A stretch of DNA of 64,000 nucleotides, taken from the NCBI RefSeq assembly GCF_900113875.1, contig NZ_FORA01000002.1:682001-746000 (forward strand), in the 5' to 3' direction. The notes below the pieces were generated by a model. It saw only the letters and a list, made by a program, of their open reading frames with translations, searched no databases and was not told the origin of the DNA. This document shows, in pieces, positions 47,201-55,375 of the stretch. The DNA is from Jannaschia pohangensis (GTDB taxonomy: Bacteria > Pseudomonadota > Alphaproteobacteria > Rhodobacterales > Rhodobacteraceae). The translations under genes and the position numbers were made by a program. Every line of letters begins with the position of its first letter. Within the stretch, counting starts at the first letter, position 1.

Positions 47201-48811
47201 TCAGGCGAACATACCATGGAGGAACCAGTCGGGATCGCCGCCGCGCCCGTCTTCGGCCAGACCTTCGCGGAAGAGCCAGTAACGGGCGCCTTCCTCTACC
47301 TCGACCTTGTAGTAATCGCGCAGGCGGGTTCCGGGCCGAACGCGCCACCATTCGGGGGCGATGCGTTCGGGCCCCTGGTGGCGTTTGATCAGATAGGGCT
47401 TTCGGCGCCATTTGAAGCGCACGGGCGGGCCTTCGGGAACGGCATAGAGCACTTCGATGGGTTCGGGCGTGCGCAGCAGACGGACGGGACGGTCGCGGCG
47501 CGGGGCGACCATGCCCCCACCACCCAGCCCGCCGGGGGCCAGAAGATCGGCGCGCCGCCCCGCAAGGCGATCCATCGCCGGGGTCCAGTTTTCCGCCCGC
47601 TCGGGCAGATGGCTGTCGCGCGGATCAGGCAGGCAGACCGCATCGGGCCCAAGCCGGGCAGAGAGCCGGTCGACGAGGGTTGCGACGGCGACATCCGTCT
47701 CGACATCGCCGTCCAGGCGGACCTGCGCGGCGGCAAGCGGTTCGGGACGAAGGGCCGACAGGCTGAGGGTGTCGAAGCCGAACCCGGCGTCCAGATGTTC
47801 GAAGTGCCGCCCCAGAAGCCGTTGCAGATGGGCGGGGTCGCGATTGGACTGGGCGCAGCCGACCTCGACCCGGGTCGCGTGCCCGTCCATGCGGAACAGA
47901 TCGAGCCGCAGCCCGCGCAATCCCTGACCCTCTGCGGCAAGGTCGGCGCAAAGGCGGCCCAGAAGCGCGGGCAGCAGGGGTTGCGGGTCCATCACCGGTT
48001 CGGCCAGACGCTGCACCACGCAGAACCGGCGGGCCGGCGCCGGGCTGACCACGGGTTCAGGCAGGGTGCCCAGCATCTGATCCAGCCGCCGCAGCGGGGT
48101 CATCAGGGTCTTGCCATCGCGCCCGAAACGCCGCTCCAGCGTGGCGCGCGGGATCAGCATCAGATCGGCGATCCGCTTGAGCCCCAGACGGCGCAACACC
48201 AGAAGCGTCGCCCCGTCCAGACGCAGCGCCGCGATCGGCAGCATCGCAAGCCGTGCCTTGAGCGCCTGGGGGCCGCAGACCTCTCGCGGGCCACCATATC
48301 GCGCCAGAGCCCAGGCCGCGCCATGGGTGGGGGCGACGGCCAGCCGCACAGGCTGACCCAAGGCGGCCAGCCGCGCCTCCATATCGGCCAGCATCGCGGC
48401 CTCGCCCCCCCAGAGATGATCCGAACCGGTCGTGTCGAGCACCAGGCCATCGGCCCCGTCCCCCGCCGACCAGGGGCACCAGCGGCGCATCCAATGGGTC
48501 AGCCGTCCAAGGGCCTGCGCATCCCCGGCCAGATCGGCGGGAACGACCTGCAGGTCGGGACAGAGGGCACGGGCATCCACCACGCGGGTTCCCTGAACGA
48601 TCCCCTCGGCCTGCGCGGCGTCGTTGATGCCGTGGATCACCGGACCATGCGGGCCATCGATCGCCAGAACCAGCGGGGACATCAGATCGGGGCCTGTCTC
48701 AGCCTCCTCCCACGGCGCGGGATCCGGAGCCGGGCGCATCGCCTGCACCCGCTCCCACCGGGCGATCGGAAACCGCGGAAACCAGAGAGAGACGATGCGC
48801 CGACCGGTCAT
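47201..48811 (-). CDS. imuB: DNA polymerase Y family protein ImuB
   Basis: A 536-residue Y-family-like protein that lacks the catalytic acidic residues and bridges the sliding clamp and DnaE2. The N-terminus MTGRRIVSLWFPRFPIARWE is the usual ImuB start. LVLDTTGSDHLWGGEAAMLA sits where a true polymerase would have its SxE metal site. The C-terminal part has LYAVPEGPPVRFKWRRKPY and ends with RYWLFREG and DWFLHGMFA, as in other ImuB proteins. It overlaps imuA by 113 bp and precedes dnaE2. Confidence 0.9.
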   Translation of the reverse strand: MTGRRIVSLWFPRFPIARWERVQAMRPAPDPAPWEEAETGPDLMSPLVLAIDGPHGPVIHGINDAAQAEGIVQGTRVVDARALCPDLQVVPADLAGDAQALGRLTHWMRRWCPWSAGDGADGLVLDTTGSDHLWGGEAAMLADMEARLAALGQPVRLAVAPTHGAAWALARYGGPREVCGPQALKARLAMLPIAALRLDGATLLVLRRLGLKRIADLMLIPRATLERRFGRDGKTLMTPLRRLDQMLGTLPEPVVSPAPARRFCVVQRLAEPVMDPQPLLPALLGRLCADLAAEGQGLRGLRLDLFRMDGHATRVEVGCAQSNRDPAHLQRLLGRHFEHLDAGFGFDTLSLSALRPEPLAAAQVRLDGDVETDVAVATLVDRLSARLGPDAVCLPDPRDSHLPERAENWTPAMDRLAGRRADLLAPGGLGGGGMVAPRRDRPVRLLRTPEPIEVLYAVPEGPPVRFKWRRKPYLIKRHQGPERIAPEWWRVRPGTRLRDYYKVEVEEGARYWLFREGLAEDGRGGDPDWFLHGMFA

Positions 48812-49373
48812 GGCTGGCCACCCATTTGCCCGGCGACGAGCTGCGCGACCGGAACAATTCGGCCCACCAGCAGGCCTGCCCCGGGGCGCGCGCATCCCAG
48901 AGGTTGGGGCGCGACGGCGCCGAAGCCACCCGCCAGCGATCGGGGGCGACCGACAGATCGGCGGCCCCGTCCAACCGCATGAGCCAGAGCGGAACCCCGG
49001 TGCGCCGCGCCCGCAGGGCAAGACGCTTGGTCGCAGTGAAGTCGAGCGCCCGGGGATTTCCCCAGACCTCGCCCACGACGGCGGACAGCGCTGTGCATTC
49101 CAGTCCCTCCTCCATCGCCCAGAGCGCATCGACCGCATTGCGCGCGGTGATGCGCAGAACAGGCATCCTCAGACCCAACGACTCGATCCCGTGCAGGCAG
49201 GGCAGCCCGTTTTCCTGTGCCGAACGCATGTCCTGCACCCAGAGAACCGGCTTGCCCCCCGCCCCTTGCCGCCCCAGCACCGCATCGAGCTGGGCCAGAA
49301 GCAGACCTGTCCCGGCCCCGTCCCGTGCAGTCGAGAAAGCTTCGGTGAAGACAGGATGCGGGGTCGGCGACAT
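48699..49373 (-). CDS. imuA: ImuA, RecA-like SOS mutasome accessory protein
   Basis: A 224-residue RecA/SulA-like protein of the ImuA family. Recognisable parts are PVFTEAFSTARDGAGTGLLL, GGKPVLWVQDMRSAQENG and ATKRLALRARRTGVPLWLMR. In Caulobacter and Myxococcus ImuA helps the ImuB-DnaE2 complex in translesion synthesis. The last 37 residues are read in a different frame over the imuB start, and may be partly non-conserved. ATG 49373 lies 28 bp after a perfect LexA box. Confidence 0.85.
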   Translation of the reverse strand: MSPTPHPVFTEAFSTARDGAGTGLLLAQLDAVLGRQGAGGKPVLWVQDMRSAQENGLPCLHGIESLGLRMPVLRITARNAVDALWAMEEGLECTALSAVVGEVWGNPRALDFTATKRLALRARRTGVPLWLMRLDGAADLSVAPDRWRVASAPSRPNLWDARAPGQACWWAELFRSRSSSPGKWVASHDRSAHRLSLVSAVSDRPVGAGAGDAPGSGSRAVGGG

Positions 49374-49401
49374 GGGGCAGGACCACCGGGAATCGATCAG
49401 T

Positions 49402-49416
49402 GTTCCTGTTATGTTC
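49402..49416. promoter_or_regulatory. LexA (SOS) box for imuA-imuB-dnaE2
   Basis: GTTC-N7-GTTC, the direct-repeat LexA operator of alphaproteobacteria, is present without mismatch 28 bp before imuA. It fits known SOS control of this cassette. Confidence 0.9.
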
Positions 49417-49468
49417 TAGTTTTGAGTCGAATTTGTCGAGTCCCCTTTCGCGCCATCTGGCGCAAAGA

Positions 49469-50146
49469 TCAGGGCGTCAGACAGTCCGCGAGGGAATTGC
49501 CCAGGTTTTCCAACAACATCGGATAAAGGGTCGGACCCGAGGCCAGGGATGACCCAAGCGGATCCAGCACGCCGGAGCGGGCGGGCGTTCCGTCGACCAG
49601 GGTTTCGACCAGCGCCGTGTCGAACTGCGGCTCGGAAAAGACCCAGACCGCCTCGGAGGAGACGACCCTGTCGCGCAACTCCGACAAGCGGGCGGCAGAA
49701 GGGCGCACAGCGTCGCTCAGTGAAATCGCGCCCAGTCCGGGCAGGTCGAAGGCCGCTTGAAAATGGCCATAGGCGTCATGGAAAACGATGTGTCCTCGAC
49801 CCTGGACCGGCGCGAGACGGGCCTCGAGCTGCTGAACCAGAAAATCGATTTCGGCTTCGGCCGCATGGGCATTCGCATCGTAGATGACGGCATTGTCCGG
49901 GTCGACCTGCGACAGGGTTTCGGCAATCGCCGCAAGCCAGAGCTTGCCGTTTTCAAGGTCGAGCCAGCCGTGCGGATCGCCCTTGCCATACCCATGATCG
50001 TGGTCATGGTCGTCGCCGTCGTCATCGTCCCCAGATACGACAGGGAAATTCGTGCCCTCGATATCCAGCAGCTCGACGGTCACCGCATCCTCGGCCAGGT
50101 TTTCCACGGCGGTCTTCAACCAGGAGGTGAGCCCCTCGCCGACCCC
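49469..50146 (-). pseudogene. znuA: ZnuA zinc-binding protein, 5'-truncated
   Basis: The frame encodes about the C-terminal 225 residues of a periplasmic zinc-binding protein. GEGLTSWLKTAVENLAEDAV corresponds to the internal VGxxLTxWL region; an Asp/His-rich metal loop (GDDDDGDDHDHDHGYG) precedes DPHGWLDLENGKLWLAAIAE, then GHIVFHDAYGHFQAAFDLPG. The signal peptide and first lobe are missing, and upstream codons are unrelated (they read over zur and znuC fragments). The stop is at the normal end (SLADCLTP). It cannot be exported, so it is called non-functional. Confidence 0.85.
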
Positions 50147-50196
50147 GGTCCGGCGGCTGGTTCTGGAAATCCTGCTGGCGCGACACAGGGCGCTCG
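50147..50196 (+). pseudogene. zur: zur fragment (zinc uptake regulator)
   Basis: About 17 codons read LTP-like PTPVRRLVLEILLARHRALG, which match the start of the winged helix in Zur/Fur proteins. The N-terminus and everything after are lost. The right edge merges with znuC at a run of Gs. Short length limits certainty, but its place between znuA and znuC is where zur normally stands in roseobacters. Confidence 0.65.
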
Positions 50197-50480
50197 GGAA
50201 AATCGACGTTGCTGCGCGCGCTTCTGGGGGCGATCCGGACGGCAACGGGCTCTGCCGGCCTGAAGGTGAGCCACGAATTGCATATGGTGATGGCCGCGTC
50301 GGATCGGGTGATCTGCCTCAACGGACATGTCTGCTGCGAGGGGCACCCGGAACATGTGACCTCTGCCCCCGAATACCGGGCCTTGATCGGAACGGGCACC
50401 CAAGGGCCCTCGCGCTCTATCGTCACGAACACAGTCACGATCATCACGACCATTACCACGACGCAAAGACCGGCGCGTGA
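50197..50480 (+). pseudogene. znuC: ZnuC ATPase, deleted and frameshifted
   Basis: The piece starts inside Walker A at GKSTLLRALLGAIRTATG (50197 on), then jumps after GLKV to the C-terminal VSHELHMVMAASDRVICLNG and HVCCEGHPEHVTSAPEYRAL. Missing are the N-terminus and the region with the Q-loop, signature and Walker B. A one-base loss near 50405 shifts frame; the original His-rich tail ALALYRHEHSHDHHDHYHDA and KTGA ends at 50480 in another frame. It cannot be an ATPase. Confidence 0.85.
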
Positions 50481-51030
50481 CCATCCTCGACAATTCCTGA
50501 TCCGGGCGGCGCTTGCCGGTCTTGGGGTGGCCCTTGTGGCCCTGTCCTTCCTTCCGGGCGTGCGCGTCGACCTGACCAGCTATCTGTTCGGCGATATCCG
50601 TGCGGTCGGCCGCATCGACTTCCTGGTGATCTGGGGCGGCGCCGCCATCGTGCTCGCCCTGCTGGCCTGGCGGTGGTCTCGTTTGCTGACGGCCACGCTT
50701 GGCCCCGACGTCGCCCATGCGGCGGGTATCGATCCGCGGCGCAAAAAACTGGTCCTGACCATCGCCCTGGCACTTGTGGTCGCGGTCGCGATCAAGGTCG
50801 TCGGTGCCCTTCTGATCGGCGCCTTGCTCCTGATCCCGGCGGCAACGGCCCGGCACCTGTCACCGACACCCGAGGCAATGGCCTGTCTGGCCGCGACCAT
50901 CGGCGCGGCGGCGGCCCTTGGCGGCATCTGGATGTCCTGTCCCTTCGACACCCCCACCGGTCCCAGCATTGTTTGCATTGCGGCCCTTCTGTTTGCCGGG
51001 TCACTTGTGATTGGATCGCGGCACCGCTGA
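50477..51030 (+). pseudogene. znuB: ZnuB permease, frameshifted with internal deletion
   Basis: The old GTG start at 50477 overlaps the znuC stop (GTGA). It reads VTILDNS then a stop at 50498; a missing base there restores FLIRAALAGLGVALV. The next residues, ALSFLPGVRVDLTSYLFGDI, belong about 90 residues further on in ZnuB, so an internal deletion removed several membrane helices. The rest (VIWGGAAIVLALL, KVVGALLIGALLLIPAATAR, DTPTGPSIVC) is intact to 51030. Confidence 0.85.
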
Positions 51031-51045
51031 ACACCCGAGGGACCC

Positions 51046-51963
51046 ATGGCACAGACGACCCACGACGCGACCGAAGATACGCGCAATCGCGACATCAAGA
51101 TCTATGTGAACGGCGAACTGCTGCACCGGGACGACGCCAAGGTCTCGGTCTATGACAGCGGCTTCCTGCTGGGTGACGGCATGTGGGAGGGGATGCGGCT
51201 CTATGACGGAGTCTGGGCATTCTTCGACGAGCACATGGACCGGTTCTTCGAATCCTGCAAAGCCGTGTCTCTGGATATCGGCATGGACCGGGCCGGGATA
51301 CTGGATGCGCTGAACCGGACGGCGGCGGCAAACGGGATGGTGACGGATGTGCATTGCCGCCTGATGCTGACACGCGGCGTCAAGGTGAAGCCGTTCCAGC
51401 ACCCCTCGCTCAGCCGGTCCGGCCCCACGTTCGTCATCATCATGGAGCATTCAAAGCCCGTCGACGCGCTGCAATCGCGGGGCATCCGCCTTGCGACGGT
51501 GCCGCAGGTCCGCGGCCTGCCCATGAGCCAGGACGCGAAATACAACAGCCATTCCAAGCTCAATTGCGTCATCGCCTGCCTTCAGGCCGAGCAGGCCGGG
51601 GCGGACGAGGCCCTGATGCTCGACCCGCATGGCTTCGTGAACACGACCAACGCCTGCAATTTCTTCATCGTCCGCAAGGGCGAGGTTTGGACCTCGACCG
51701 GCGACTATTGCATGAACGGCGTCACCCGGCAGAAGGTCATCGACCTGTGCCACGCCAATGACATCGTCGTCCGGGAACGCAATTTCTCGCTCTTTGACAC
51801 CTATGGAGCGGACGAAGCCTTCCTGACCGGCACATTTGGGGCCCAGACCCCCGTGGCGGAGATCGACGGCAAGCCCATCGGAACCGGCGACCGCCCTGTC
51901 ACCGCCCTCTTGCGGGAGAGGTATCGCGCGCTTGTCGCGGATCATGTGCGACAGCGTCAGTGA
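51046..51963 (+). CDS. Class IV (D-amino acid/branched-chain) aminotransferase
   Basis: A 305-residue fold-type IV PLP enzyme. The N-terminus has VNGELLHRDDAKVSVYDSGF and LLGDGMWEGMR; the PLP lysine is expected in AKYNSHSKLNCVIACLQAEQ, and DEALMLDPHGFVNTTNACNF is the conserved glutamate/threonine region. It could be a D-alanine or branched-chain aminotransferase or an aminodeoxychorismate-lyase relative. ATG 51046 is preceded by CGAGGGACCC. It is 15 bp after the znuB remnant. Confidence 0.88.
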   Translation: MAQTTHDATEDTRNRDIKIYVNGELLHRDDAKVSVYDSGFLLGDGMWEGMRLYDGVWAFFDEHMDRFFESCKAVSLDIGMDRAGILDALNRTAAANGMVTDVHCRLMLTRGVKVKPFQHPSLSRSGPTFVIIMEHSKPVDALQSRGIRLATVPQVRGLPMSQDAKYNSHSKLNCVIACLQAEQAGADEALMLDPHGFVNTTNACNFFIVRKGEVWTSTGDYCMNGVTRQKVIDLCHANDIVVRERNFSLFDTYGADEAFLTGTFGAQTPVAEIDGKPIGTGDRPVTALLRERYRALVADHVRQRQ

Positions 51964-52013
51964 AATACTGCCCTGCGGGGGAACGAACCTTTTGTGTTCT
52001 GAGATTACGCCAT

Positions 52014-52036
52014 GCGGGCAGCGGGTGACCGCCCGC
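52014..52036. terminator. Hairpin after the class IV aminotransferase
   Basis: GCGGGC and GCCCGC pair around an 11-base loop about 50 bp past the stop. No T tract; candidate terminator. Confidence 0.35.
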
Positions 52037-52109
52037 CAGCAACAGGACCCTTGAACCGAGGCCGCCAAGCATCAAATCACGAGGTCACTGCAGTTCGAAT
52101 GGATATCAA

Positions 52110-52505
52110 ATGTTTGCTGTTGAAGTACGTGACCACGTCATGATCGCACATTCCCTGCCCTCGCCGGTGTTCGGTCCGGCGCAGGGAATGCACGGGGCCA
52201 CCTTCGTTGTCGATGCGGCCTTCTACACCGAGGATCTGGATGAAAACGGGCTGGTCGTGGACATGGGCCTCGCCACGAATGCGCTGGCCGAAGCCCTTGA
52301 ACCGCTCCGATATTCCAACCTGGACGATGTGCCCGCCTTCGCAGGCAAGATCACCACGACCGAATTCCTGTGTCACCACATCTGGTCCCTGCTGCGCGAT
52401 GCCGCCAAGACAACCGGTCTGGGCGACGGCGGTCGGCTGCGCCGCATCCGGGTCATGCTCCACGAAAGCCATGTGGCGCGCGGCTGGTACGAAGCAGACA
52501 TCTGA
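52110..52505 (+). CDS. 6-pyruvoyl-tetrahydropterin synthase/QueD-fold protein with altered active site
   Basis: A 131-residue T-fold protein of the PTPS/QueD family. Fold markers are IAHSLP (His14), GMHGATFVVDAAF (His28), VVDMGLATN, KITTTEFLCHHIWSLL and VMLHESHVARGWY. The usual CxxxHGH motif is AxxxHGA here: the catalytic Cys is Ala24 and one zinc His is Ala30. The LDHxxLN motif is LRYSNLD, so the catalytic His is also gone. It may bind a pterin-like compound without normal catalysis or do a new reaction. First gene of a seven-gene plus-strand cluster. Confidence 0.82.
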   Translation: MFAVEVRDHVMIAHSLPSPVFGPAQGMHGATFVVDAAFYTEDLDENGLVVDMGLATNALAEALEPLRYSNLDDVPAFAGKITTTEFLCHHIWSLLRDAAKTTGLGDGGRLRRIRVMLHESHVARGWYEADI

Positions 52506-52506
52506 C

Positions 52507-53280
52507 GTGGCCTTCACAGCCGATTGGTTGGCCTTGCGGGAGCCCGCAGACCTCGCCGCGCGGGACAGCACCCTTCTGACCCGCGCGGCCGAATGCGTCG
52601 CCTCAGGCAAAGTCGTTCTGGATCTGGGAAGCGGCACGGGGTCCACCCTGCGCGCGTTCGAGGCGCATGGGTTCACAGGCCTGTCGTGGCGTCTGTTCGA
52701 TAACGACCCAGGCCTTCTTGACGTGGCGGGCAAGCGGCATCCGGGCGCCGAACGGGTAACCGGGGATCTGGGCGATCTGGGTGCGCTCCCCCTGGGTGGC
52801 GTGGGCCTCGTCACGGCGTCGGCCTTGCTCGACCTGATGCCGCTGGATTGGGTCACCGACCTGGCGGCACGGCTCGATACCGCCGGCATCCCCTTCTACG
52901 CCGCGCTGAACTATGACGGCATCATGCATTGGGAGCCGGTGCTTCCGACCGACACGGATGTCACGACCCATTTCAATATGCACCAACGCGGCGACAAGGG
53001 CATCGGGGCGGCGCTCGGTCCCTCGTCAGGCGAAACATGCCGAAGGGTGTTTGGGGAACGCGGCTTTGACGTGACGACCGCCGACAGCCCATGGATCATC
53101 GACCCGGATCGGGCTCCCCTTCACGAGGCGCTGCTGCAAGGGATCGCCGGTGCCGCCGACGAGGCGGGTTGTGCGGTTGCCACGGACTGGTGCGCCGCCC
53201 GCATTGGCGCACTGCACGACAGTCGGGGGGTGATCGGGCACACCGACCTTCTGGCGATCCCGCGCGGAACCTCCGCATGA
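52507..53280 (+). CDS. SAM-dependent methyltransferase
   Basis: A 257-residue class I methyltransferase-like protein. SAM motif I is VVLDLGSGTGSTLRAFEAHG; the acidic residue follows in WRLFDNDPGLL; VGLVTASALLDLMPLDWVTD is motif IV/post-I-like. The second half (ALNYDGIMHWEPVLPTD, THFNMHQRGDKGIGAALGPS) reads as a substrate domain. GTG 52507 directly follows the PTPS stop at 52505, so they are coupled. Substrate unknown; position suggests a pterin- or pyrimidine-related intermediate. Confidence 0.8.
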   Translation: MAFTADWLALREPADLAARDSTLLTRAAECVASGKVVLDLGSGTGSTLRAFEAHGFTGLSWRLFDNDPGLLDVAGKRHPGAERVTGDLGDLGALPLGGVGLVTASALLDLMPLDWVTDLAARLDTAGIPFYAALNYDGIMHWEPVLPTDTDVTTHFNMHQRGDKGIGAALGPSSGETCRRVFGERGFDVTTADSPWIIDPDRAPLHEALLQGIAGAADEAGCAVATDWCAARIGALHDSRGVIGHTDLLAIPRGTSA

Positions 53281-53371
53281 CATTGCGAGTTTGCGATCTA
53301 GGTACACGGATAGTCAGCTGCGTGCGAAGCGTCACACAGCTTATGCGAAATGGCCCCCGTGGGAGAATGCA

Positions 53372-54187
53372 ATGCAGCTTGTCGATGTGACGCCACGCGT
53401 GTGGAGCAGGCTCCTTGCCGCAGGTGCGGGCAAGGCCTGCCTGTGCTGTGGCGACTGGACGGCAGGCGAGCGTCAGTCTCTGGCACTCTACGGACCGCTG
53501 GCCCAGCCTTCGGGTGGCACAATGGTTGTGGGGCAGATCGGTCAGTCGCTGGACGGGCGGATCGCCACGCAATCGGGCGACGCCCAGGATGTTTCGGGCC
53601 CGGACGGCCTTGCGCATCTGCACCGGTTGCGGGCGCTGTGCGACGCCGTTGTCATAGGGGTCAACACCGCGCTCCACGATAACCCACGTCTGACCGTGCG
53701 ACTGGCCGACGGACAAAATCCGGCCCGCGTGGTGATCGACCCCAAGGGTCGCCTGCCCTGGGACACGGGCCTGCTGCACGACGAAACCGCCCGATGCATT
53801 GTCATCCAGACCGTGGACGTGCCCCGTCCGGACGGGGTCGAGGTGATCCGCCTGCCCCAGACGGACTGGCTTTCGCCGCAGGACATCGTCGCCGCGCTCA
53901 GGGAGCAGGGGTTCAATCGGCTCTTGATCGAAGGCGGTGGCGTGACCATCGCGCGCTTTCTCGAGGCTGACATGCTGAACCGCCTGCACGTGGCCATCGC
54001 GCCGCTGCTGATCGGTGCGGGTCCCCAGGGCCTGACCACCAGTCCCGTGGCAACCCTGGCGCAGGCGCGCAGGCCCAGTACACAGGCCTATGGTCTCGGC
54101 TCGGATGTGGTGTTCGATTGCAGTCTCAGTCCCGGAGCCGCCCGGTCTCCGGTCTGCAACGCGGCGCTCGAAACAGCCGGCGAATAG
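53372..54187 (+). CDS. RibD C-terminal-domain reductase (no deaminase domain)
   Basis: A 271-residue protein with only the RibD_C/DHFR-like reductase domain after a 50-residue N-terminal segment. Motifs: VGQIGQSLDGRIATQSGD, LCDAVVIGVNTALHDNPRLT, RVVIDPKGRLP and LLIEGGGVTIARFLEADMLN. RibD_C uses NADPH to reduce the ribose of a 5-amino-pyrimidine. The cytidine-deaminase-like domain of RibD is missing. ATG 53372 follows GGGAGAATGCA. It lies between the methyltransferase and a RibA-like gene, so it probably works on the RibA product or a related compound. Confidence 0.85.
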   Translation: MQLVDVTPRVWSRLLAAGAGKACLCCGDWTAGERQSLALYGPLAQPSGGTMVVGQIGQSLDGRIATQSGDAQDVSGPDGLAHLHRLRALCDAVVIGVNTALHDNPRLTVRLADGQNPARVVIDPKGRLPWDTGLLHDETARCIVIQTVDVPRPDGVEVIRLPQTDWLSPQDIVAALREQGFNRLLIEGGGVTIARFLEADMLNRLHVAIAPLLIGAGPQGLTTSPVATLAQARRPSTQAYGLGSDVVFDCSLSPGAARSPVCNAALETAGE

Positions 54188-54256
54188 CGCCACCAGGGCT
54201 TGCCGCCTTCCGGCGGTGCCTCCCCCGAGATGATGACCCTTGCGAGGACTTCAAAC

Positions 54257-55375
54257 ATGCCATCACCCGCCAACGCCCTCGCGCCCACGCCCGCAGAGCG
54301 GCTGACCCGCATCCGCAGCGATCTGCGTATGGGCCTTCCGTGCCTGATCACACGGGGTACGCACCGGGCGATCCTCGTAGCCGTCGAGACCGTGTCACCG
54401 GAACGCTACGCCGGTCTGCATGCCCTGTGCGGCGCGCCAGAACTTGTCCTTGCGTCGAACCGGGCACGCGCCATCATGTCCGCCGCAGCCTCTGCCGATC
54501 TTGCGCATGAGCCGGTTCGCATCCGCCCGCCCGACGGCGCGGACATCGACTGGTTCCGCACGCTGAGCGATACGGCTTTCGACCAACAGGCCAACGCCCG
54601 GGGGCCGCTTCATGTGTTGCGCGACGGCGATCACGCTTTGGCGTCCTTTGCGCTGACGCTGGTGAAATCTGCAGAACTTCTGCCCTCGGCAGTCCTTTTC
54701 GCGGTTGCAGACGAGACCGTGCTGCCGGCCGAGCTTTCGCTGGCCTGCCTCGATGTGGCGGAAGGTGCCGCACTCGTCGCGGCACAGCCGACGCTTCATC
54801 CGGTCGCCGCCTCCGCCTTCCCGCTTCAGGCCGCAGACCGGGGGAGCCTTCACGTCTTTCGCGATCCGACCGGCAGATACGAGCACTACGCGCTGGAAAT
54901 CGGCGACCCGGACCGCAGCCAGCCTGTCCTGTCCCGATTGCATTCCGCCTGCTTTACCGGAGACGTGCTGGGCAGCCTCAAATGCGACTGCGGCCCGCAG
55001 CTTCAGGCCGCACTGGCGCAGATGGGGTCGGAGGGCGCAGGCGTGCTGCTCTATCTCAACCAGGAGGGTCGCGGGATCGGGTTGGCCAACAAGATGCGCG
55101 TCTACGATCTGCAATTGCAGGGCTTTGACACGGTCGAGGCGAACCATCGGCTTGGTTTCGAGGATGACGAACGCGATTTCCGCGTCGCCGCCGAGATGTT
55201 GCGCAGGCTCGGCTTCAGCGCCGCGCGCCTGCTGACCAACAACCCGAAAAAGACCGAAGTGTTTGAGATGCAGGGCATCGCAATCACCGAGCAGTTGCCG
55301 CTTCGCGTCGGAAGAAACATTCACAACAGCGGCTACCTCTCCGTCAAGGCGCTTAAATCCGGACATGCGCTTTGA
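54257..55375 (+). CDS. ribA: GTP cyclohydrolase II with extra N-terminal domain
   Basis: A 372-residue protein. The C-terminal half is a full GTP cyclohydrolase II: zinc cysteines 232, 243 and 245 in CFTGDVLGSLKCDCGPQ, catalytic LLYLNQEGRGIGLANKM, then RLGFEDDERDF and LLTNNPKKTEVF. It opens GTP to a diamino-ribosylamino-pyrimidinone. The N-terminal 190 residues (RIRSDLRMGLPCLITRG) look like a decayed RibB-type domain with no clear catalytic acids. ATG 54257 was chosen for the GAGG nine bases upstream. Its stop overlaps the dehydrogenase start (TTGA). Confidence 0.88.
   Translation: MPSPANALAPTPAERLTRIRSDLRMGLPCLITRGTHRAILVAVETVSPERYAGLHALCGAPELVLASNRARAIMSAAASADLAHEPVRIRPPDGADIDWFRTLSDTAFDQQANARGPLHVLRDGDHALASFALTLVKSAELLPSAVLFAVADETVLPAELSLACLDVAEGAALVAAQPTLHPVAASAFPLQAADRGSLHVFRDPTGRYEHYALEIGDPDRSQPVLSRLHSACFTGDVLGSLKCDCGPQLQAALAQMGSEGAGVLLYLNQEGRGIGLANKMRVYDLQLQGFDTVEANHRLGFEDDERDFRVAAEMLRRLGFSAARLLTNNPKKTEVFEMQGIAITEQLPLRVGRNIHNSGYLSVKALKSGHAL

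Noticed and set aside
50209-51030. A single 273-residue transporter gene
   Set aside because: The continuous frame joins a ZnuC C-terminal piece, a frameshifted His-rich tail and a ZnuB piece with helices missing. It is better described as two decayed genes.
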